Assembly: GCF_902506145.1 (NCBI RefSeq)
Contig: NZ_LR733520.1
Coordinates: forward strand, 1,274,640-1,338,639
Source: Burkholderia sp. 8Y
GTDB taxonomy: Bacteria > Pseudomonadota > Gammaproteobacteria > Burkholderiales > Burkholderiaceae
Reading direction: 5' to 3'
DNA length: 64,000 bases
Part shown: positions 59,518-64,000 of the stretch, in pieces
Layout: every line of letters begins with the position of its first letter
How positions within the stretch are numbered: the first letter of the stretch is position 1
Made by a program: the position numbers and the translations under genes
Notes under the pieces: model-generated
Told to the model about the DNA's origin: nothing
The model's input: only the letters and a program-made list of their open reading frames with translations
Databases searched by the model: none

Positions 59518-60387
59518 GTGGACAGCTTCGAAGGGAAGGTCGCCGTCATCACCGGCGCGGGCAGCGGTTTTGGCCGCGAGTTCGCCCACAAGGCCGCGTC
59601 GCTCGGCATGAAGCTCGTGCTCGCCGATATCGACGCCGCCGCGCTCGCCGCCACCGTCGACGCCGTGCGCGCGCAAGGTTGCGACGCGCTCGGCGTGCGC
59701 ACGGACGTATCGGATGCGGCGCAAGTCGATGCGCTCGCACGCGCCGCGCTCGATGCATACGGCGGCGTGCATCTGCTCTTCAACAACGCGGGCGTGGGCG
59801 CGGGCGGCTTCATCTGGGAGAACAGCGCGAACGACTGGCAGTGGGTCTTCGGCGTCAACGTGATGGGCGTGGCGAACGGCGTGCGCGTGTTCACGCCGAT
59901 CATGCTCAGGCAGGCGGAGCCGGCGCATATCGTGAACACGGCGTCGGTCGCGGGGCTGCTGGCCGCGCCCGCGATGGGCGTCTACAACGCATCGAAGCAC
60001 GCGGTCGTCGCGCTCACCGAGACCCTTCATCACGACTTGCGGCTCGCGGGCGCGTCCATCGGCGTGTCGCTGTTATGCCCGGCGTTCGTGCCGACGGGCA
60101 TCGCCGATGCCGAGCGGTCGCGGCCCGACGCGCTTCTCAACGACGCGCCGCTGACGGCATCGCAAAAAATGGCCGCGAGGCAGTTGACGCGCGCAGTGGA
60201 AAGCGGCCGGCTCTCGGCGCGCGACATCGCCGAGATGACGTTCGACGCGGTGCGCGACCGCCGCTTCTACGTGATCACGCATCCGGCCATCATGGCGTCG
60301 ATTCGGCTGCGCCTCGACGATATCGCGCAACTGCGCAATCCGAGCGATCCGATGTCCAACAAGGCCGAAACCAAGCGCGGCTCGTGA
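59518..60387 (+). CDS. Short-chain dehydrogenase/reductase
   Basis: 289 residues of the classical SDR family, with TGAGSGFG (residues 12-19), NNAG (89-92), catalytic Ser143, Tyr156 and Lys160 in GVYNASK. The GTG start at 59518 has AAAGGA before it. Substrate unknown; its place after a CurA-type reductase and before an esterase suggests processing of hydroxy or keto intermediates. Confidence 0.9.
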   Translation: MDSFEGKVAVITGAGSGFGREFAHKAASLGMKLVLADIDAAALAATVDAVRAQGCDALGVRTDVSDAAQVDALARAALDAYGGVHLLFNNAGVGAGGFIWENSANDWQWVFGVNVMGVANGVRVFTPIMLRQAEPAHIVNTASVAGLLAAPAMGVYNASKHAVVALTETLHHDLRLAGASIGVSLLCPAFVPTGIADAERSRPDALLNDAPLTASQKMAARQLTRAVESGRLSARDIAEMTFDAVRDRRFYVITHPAIMASIRLRLDDIAQLRNPSDPMSNKAETKRGS

Positions 60388-60435
60388 CGATCGTGGCATC
60401 ATCGTGAGCCTTCGTATCCGCTTCCTGCTTGCCTC

Positions 60436-61392
60436 ATGCCGCTCAATCCCAAGATCGCGCAGATCCTCGACATGGTCGCGCGTGCGAACCGTCCGCCGTA
60501 TCACACGTTGACGCCCGACGAGGCGCGCGCCGCGTATGCGATGAGCGCGCCCATCCTCGATATCGCGCCGTTGCCGCTCTACAGCGTCGAGGACATGCGC
60601 CTCGCCACGCGCGATGGCGGCGAGATCGGCGTGCGCGTCTATCATCCCGCCGCGCCGAGTTGGGCCGAGCCCGCGCCGGCGCTCATGTATCTGCATGGCG
60701 GCGGCTTCACGGTCGGCAGCATCGCGACGCACGATGCGCTCTGCCGCAAGTTCGCGCACGACGCGCCCTGCGCGGTGGTATCCGTCGATTACCGGCTCGC
60801 GCCGGAGCACAAATTTCCCGTCGCCGTGAACGACGCGTTCGACGCGCTGCAATGGCTCGCGCGCGAAGCGCCGACGCTCGGCATCGATCCGGCGCGGCTC
60901 GCGATCGGCGGCGACAGCGCGGGCGGCACGCTCGCCACGGTCTGCGCGGTGCTTGCGCGCGACGCGGGCATCGCATTGCGGCTGCAACTGCTGATCTATC
61001 CGGGCACGAGCGCGCGGCAACAGAGCGATTCTCATGCGCGGCTCGCCGAGGGCTATTTGCTGTCGGGCGAGACGATTCAGTGGTTTTTCGCCCAATACCT
61101 GCGCGATGACCGCGATCGCGACGACTGGCGCTTCGCGCCGCTCGATGCGGCAGGCGGCCAGCCGGATTTCGCGGGCGTGGCGCCGGCGTGGATCGCGGCG
61201 GCGGACCATGATCCGCTATATGACGAAGACGTTGCGTATGCGGCGAAACTCGAAGCCGCGGGCGTGCGCGTCACGCTCGCGCGCTATGAAGGCATGATCC
61301 ACGAGTTCTTCAAGATGGGCGGCTTCGTGCCGGAAGTGGCGCGGGCGCACGCGGATGCGGTGCGGGCGTTGAAGGGCGCGTTTGGAAGCTGA
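60436..61392 (+). CDS. Alpha/beta hydrolase, hormone-sensitive lipase family
   Basis: 318 residues. Oxyanion motif YLHGGGFTVGS (HGGG at 87-90), nucleophile Ser161 in GGDSAGGTLA, Asp in AADHDPLYD and His in MIHEFFKMGG. Hydrolyses small or medium esters. It is the last gene of the plus-strand run. Its last ~25 codons are the first unit of a tandem array that fills the gap to the convergent NRDE gene. Confidence 0.92.
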   Translation: MPLNPKIAQILDMVARANRPPYHTLTPDEARAAYAMSAPILDIAPLPLYSVEDMRLATRDGGEIGVRVYHPAAPSWAEPAPALMYLHGGGFTVGSIATHDALCRKFAHDAPCAVVSVDYRLAPEHKFPVAVNDAFDALQWLAREAPTLGIDPARLAIGGDSAGGTLATVCAVLARDAGIALRLQLLIYPGTSARQQSDSHARLAEGYLLSGETIQWFFAQYLRDDRDRDDWRFAPLDAAGGQPDFAGVAPAWIAAADHDPLYDEDVAYAAKLEAAGVRVTLARYEGMIHEFFKMGGFVPEVARAHADAVRALKGAFGS

Positions 61393-61775
61393 TGCTTGGC
61401 ATATCGAACGTCTCACGGCCTGGGAAAGCGAACTGTCCGTCGTCGCTGCGTTGCATGGTCTACAAGTTAATCGAGATGGGCGGCCTGGTGCCGAAAGGGA
61501 CGCATCTCGATGCGGTTCGCGGGCGCTGGGAAGCTGACGCTCATCCTTAGTTCATCGAACGCGCGCTCGATGTTTCGCGTGCCGAAGATGCGAACCGTCG
61601 TCGCTGCGTTGCACGATCCTCGAGTCGCGCCGGAAGCGGCACACGCCGATGCGGCGCAGGCTCCGACAGCCGCGCTCCAAAGCTGCCGCTCAAGTAACCT
61701 CGAACGAAAACGCGCGCTCCACATTTCCCGGCCTGACGACGCGATGCGAACCGTCGTCATCGCTGCGCTCCTTGA
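61315..61775. repeat. Degenerate tandem array, about 155 bp units, across two gene ends
   Basis: Three units. ATGGGCGGCYTSGTGCCG lies at 61315 and 61476. GATGCGGYKCGSG-like blocks lie at 61354, 61509 and 61648. CCGTCGTCGCTGCGTTGCA lies at 61437 and 61596, with a variant at 61751. Unit 1 is the 3' end of the hydrolase gene, and unit 3 covers the stop (61690) and the last ~25 codons of the opposite NRDE gene. The middle unit is noncoding. No gene fits 61393-61689. Confidence 0.78.
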
Positions 61776-62508
61776 TCGCCAGTGAAACGCCGCTTGCAGC
61801 CGGCATCACGCGCAGCGCGGTCGTGCTGCGCGTGCCGTATTCGGGCGTCTCGATGAACGCCGCCGACAGCACGCGCTCCCGCTCGATCGAAATGCCGGTG
61901 GACGGCAGATGCGCGTCGTCGGCGATGCGCGGATCGCGCAGTGTTTCGATCAGCGCATCGAGCGTCGGATGTTCGTCCGCATCGATCAGATCGCTGAGCG
62001 CCTGCCGTTGCGCGACGAGCTTCGGCCACGGCGTGTTCAGAAGACTGTTCGAGAGACCGTGCACGCCGGCTTCGAGCAGCGTGGGCGGCGCGTCGGCGCG
62101 ATTGCCGTACCAGCCGAGCTCGCGTCGCGTGAAATCGCCGCACAGCAGATTGAAGCCGTTATAGCGATGCCCTTGCTCGGCCACCCGCCGCAGATAATTC
62201 AGCGGCGTTTCGCGCTGGCCCGCGAGGAACGCGCTCACGAGCGTGCCGCGCGTCGGGGCATCCGGGCGCATCTCGTCCGGCGCGCGATAGTTCGTGAGCG
62301 CGGCGAAGCGGCCGTCGCGGCTCACGCCGAGCCACGTGCCGCCGCCCGTCAGATCGCGGCCGGCCAGCACGCCGGGCGCGTCGGTCCACCAGTGCATCGG
62401 CTCGGCGTCGCGGCGAAAGAACTCATCGCGGTTCGCGGAAAGCGTCAGCAGCGCGCGATCCTCTCCGGGGCGCGCGTCGGGTTGCCAGTCGAGGACGATC
62501 AGGCACAT
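61690..62508 (-). CDS. NRDE family protein (TANGO2-like)
   Basis: 272 residues. The N-terminal Cys of MCLIVLDW and the ALLTLSANRDEFFRR segment carry the ANRDE motif of this family (T10/TANGO2), with LAGRDLTGGGTWLGV and NGFNLLCGD. The Cys at position 2 fits an N-terminal nucleophile type. Function in bacteria is unclear; animal relatives are linked to heme and lipid metabolism. The C-terminal codons are unit 3 of the adjacent repeat. Confidence 0.85.
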   Translation of the reverse strand: MCLIVLDWQPDARPGEDRALLTLSANRDEFFRRDAEPMHWWTDAPGVLAGRDLTGGGTWLGVSRDGRFAALTNYRAPDEMRPDAPTRGTLVSAFLAGQRETPLNYLRRVAEQGHRYNGFNLLCGDFTRRELGWYGNRADAPPTLLEAGVHGLSNSLLNTPWPKLVAQRQALSDLIDADEHPTLDALIETLRDPRIADDAHLPSTGISIERERVLSAAFIETPEYGTRSTTALRVMPAASGVSLAIKERSDDDGSHRVVRPGNVERAFSFEVT

Positions 62509-62514
62509 GGGCGC

Positions 62515-63501
62515 TCAGACGTCCGAAGGAAACGCATAGGGCAGCGGCAGAAAGTCGAGGCGCGGGCCGTCGACGGAACCGACGTGCACCGAGCCGTTAT
62601 CCAGCGCGGCGAGCTTGATTTCGACGAGACAGTCGACGCCGCCACTTTCGGCGGGCGCGGCATTGACGACCATGCCGCACGGCTGGCCGGGGTCGTCGGC
62701 GTGAAAAAGCGCCGCGCCGGGCGTCGCCGCTTCGCAATGCGCGAGCGCCGTGCGCCGCTTGATGGTCCCGCGATACTGACTGCGCGCGACCACTTCCTGC
62801 CCCGGATAGCAGCCTTTCTTGAAGTTGACGCCGCCGAGCACGTCGAAGTTGACCATCTGCGGGACGAATTGCTCGACCGTCGGCTGCGTGATGCGCGGCT
62901 CGCCCGCGTGGATGTCGAGCCAGTCCCACAGTTCGGCGGGCGCGCGCCGCAGTTTCTCGTCGAGCGTCGGCAGTTGCGCCTCGATGGCCGCCTTCGGGCC
63001 GACCCACAGAAAGCGCGGACGGCCTGCCGCGTCCGGCACGCGGATCAGTGAGCCGTGCGGACCTTCCACCTTGACGTGGATGCCGTCGGGCAGCGCATCG
63101 AAGATGCCGGAGAGCGCCGCGCGCACATCGCCCGCGAAGCCGACGGCGGCGACTTCGGGCGTCGCGTCGGAGAGCTTCGCCTTCGAGCGCAGCACGAACA
63201 TCGACAGGCGCTTTTGGACAGGCGCCTGAATGTCCTGCGCGATCAGCAGACGCACGGCGTCCGATGTACGCCACATCAGGAACGAGCCGAGCAGCCGGCC
63301 CTTCGCCGAGCAATAGCCCGCGAGGCGCGCGGTGGAGGCATCGAGATGCTGGACGTCGTTGGTGAGCTGGTTATGCAGGAAGGCGACGGCGTCTTCGCCC
63401 TTCACGTCGATCACGCCGAACTGCGTGAGCGGCATGTGGACGCCCGCGCTTCTGAGGGCTTCGAAATCGGCGGCGGCGAGGGAACTGGTCTGGGAATTCA
63501 T
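62515..63501 (-). CDS. ygfZ: Folate-dependent Fe-S repair protein YgfZ
   Basis: 328 residues of the GcvT-like family that helps keep radical-SAM and other [4Fe-4S] enzymes active. The signature KKGCYPGQEVVAR (Cys required in E. coli) is near residue 230, with LLGSFLMWR in the N-terminal part. The NRDE gene follows after 6 bp. Starts at 63501, next to a 500-bp region with no gene. Confidence 0.93.
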   Translation of the reverse strand: MNSQTSSLAAADFEALRSAGVHMPLTQFGVIDVKGEDAVAFLHNQLTNDVQHLDASTARLAGYCSAKGRLLGSFLMWRTSDAVRLLIAQDIQAPVQKRLSMFVLRSKAKLSDATPEVAAVGFAGDVRAALSGIFDALPDGIHVKVEGPHGSLIRVPDAAGRPRFLWVGPKAAIEAQLPTLDEKLRRAPAELWDWLDIHAGEPRITQPTVEQFVPQMVNFDVLGGVNFKKGCYPGQEVVARSQYRGTIKRRTALAHCEAATPGAALFHADDPGQPCGMVVNAAPAESGGVDCLVEIKLAALDNGSVHVGSVDGPRLDFLPLPYAFPSDV

Positions 63502-63639
63502 AAGGACGATGGGTCGATGCTAGGGACGCGGCCGGTGCATCCGGCCCCGCGCAGGTGGGCAAGTCATTATATTGATGTTGGGCGGGGCGTGTTTTTGCGC
63601 GGGCGGCGGGATGGGGGATGCGCGCGGTTTCGGTTTGTT

Positions 63640-64000
63640 GGCGAGTGCGGCTTTCGCGGAATGCGCCGCAGTTTTCTGTCGACAACGCCCGCGCCGCGCG
63701 ATGGTTACAGATACGTCGGCGAGGTGCTCGTTCGTGACGCTCAACGGGGCGAGCGGGGTGGCTGGCGCGGGCTAAAGGGGCGGGTCAAGCCGTCGCGTGA
63801 TGCGCCGCTGCTGTCATGCACAACGACGCCCGCGCCGCGACCATCACTTCGACGTGCGCGCCGCCTGTTTGCGGCAATCGACGGGAAAAACGGATCGACC
63901 GGCGCGTAACCGTCGGGCATTGAGCCGTTGTTTCCATCAACGAGCACACCCGCGCCGCTCGCCGGTCACGTGTCCGTCGGCGATACGCTCGTTCGTCAAG
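63640..64000. repeat. Degenerate tandem units of about 120-139 bp
   Basis: The block ATGCGCCGCAG / ATGCGCCGCTG / TTGAGCCGTTG at 63661, 63800 and 63920 is followed 20-25 bp later by AACGCCCGCGCCGCG, AACGACGCCCGCGCC and AACGAGCACACCCGC. CGGCGAKRYGCTCGTTCGT appears at 63718 and near the window end. The spacing is 139 and 120 bp. The array runs off the window. No gene is supported in 63502-64000. Confidence 0.55.

Overview
The window is high-GC chromosomal DNA that reads as a member of the Burkholderiaceae, most likely the Paraburkholderia/Caballeronia/Burkholderia group. The basis is the protein sequences themselves, the tig-clpP-clpX-lon-hupB-tRNA-Val-tRNA-Asp-ppiD block, the mfd/ispD-ispF and envZ-ompR neighbourhoods, and the type VI secretion genes and insertion sequences. 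No database search was possible, so the genus is an inference.

Layout. 1-968 is a truncated argE. 1074-2264 is a repeat-rich intergenic stretch followed by an IS481-type element whose right end is lost. 2694-10043 is an accessory island: a lone type VI baseplate gene (tssF), a vgrG with a C-terminal extension, a lysozyme-like effector candidate, an overlapping exported immunity candidate, and the decayed remnant of a second immunity-like gene split by an internally deleted IS407-like element with a 4-bp target duplication. 10350-21461 is mostly core: mfd, ispD-ispF, ahpC/ahpD peroxide defence, the envZ/ompR two-component system, an exported protein with a short DUF1501 protein, and a squalene-synthase-like protein with degenerate active-site motifs. 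22100-26803 has tRNA-Leu and a three-gene cassette (His-rich DUF2946 protein, TonB-dependent receptor, PepSY membrane protein) that looks metal-related, probably copper.

26897-39603 holds glycerate kinase, the ClpXP/Lon/trigger-factor/HU/PpiD protein quality-control block with two tRNAs, a small lipoprotein, and a divergent GDSL esterase/ABC ATPase pair whose start codons overlap. 39669-52975 holds pgi, the NAD(P)HX repair enzyme, a DadA-type oxidase, purL, a parvulin, and the probable selO-msrB and yciB-bolA units. 53081-61392 is a plus-strand run for acyl-CoA and related catabolism: acyl-CoA ligase, a FadB/FadJ-like bifunctional enzyme, PncA, a Dabb protein, a PaaI thioesterase, a CurA-type reductase, an SDR and an HSL-type esterase. 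61690-63501 carries an NRDE/TANGO2 protein and YgfZ on the minus strand.

The most unusual signal is not a gene. Three convergent gene pairs (20.4, 26.8 and 61.5 kb) have short intergenic gaps filled with degenerate tandem copies of the flanking genes' own 3' ends (units of about 70, 143 and 155 bp). Two other intergenic regions (1.07 and 63.7 kb) have similar decayed tandem units of about 98 and 120-139 bp. This recurring pattern, and the compact tssF-vgrG-effector-immunity island, deserve the closest look.
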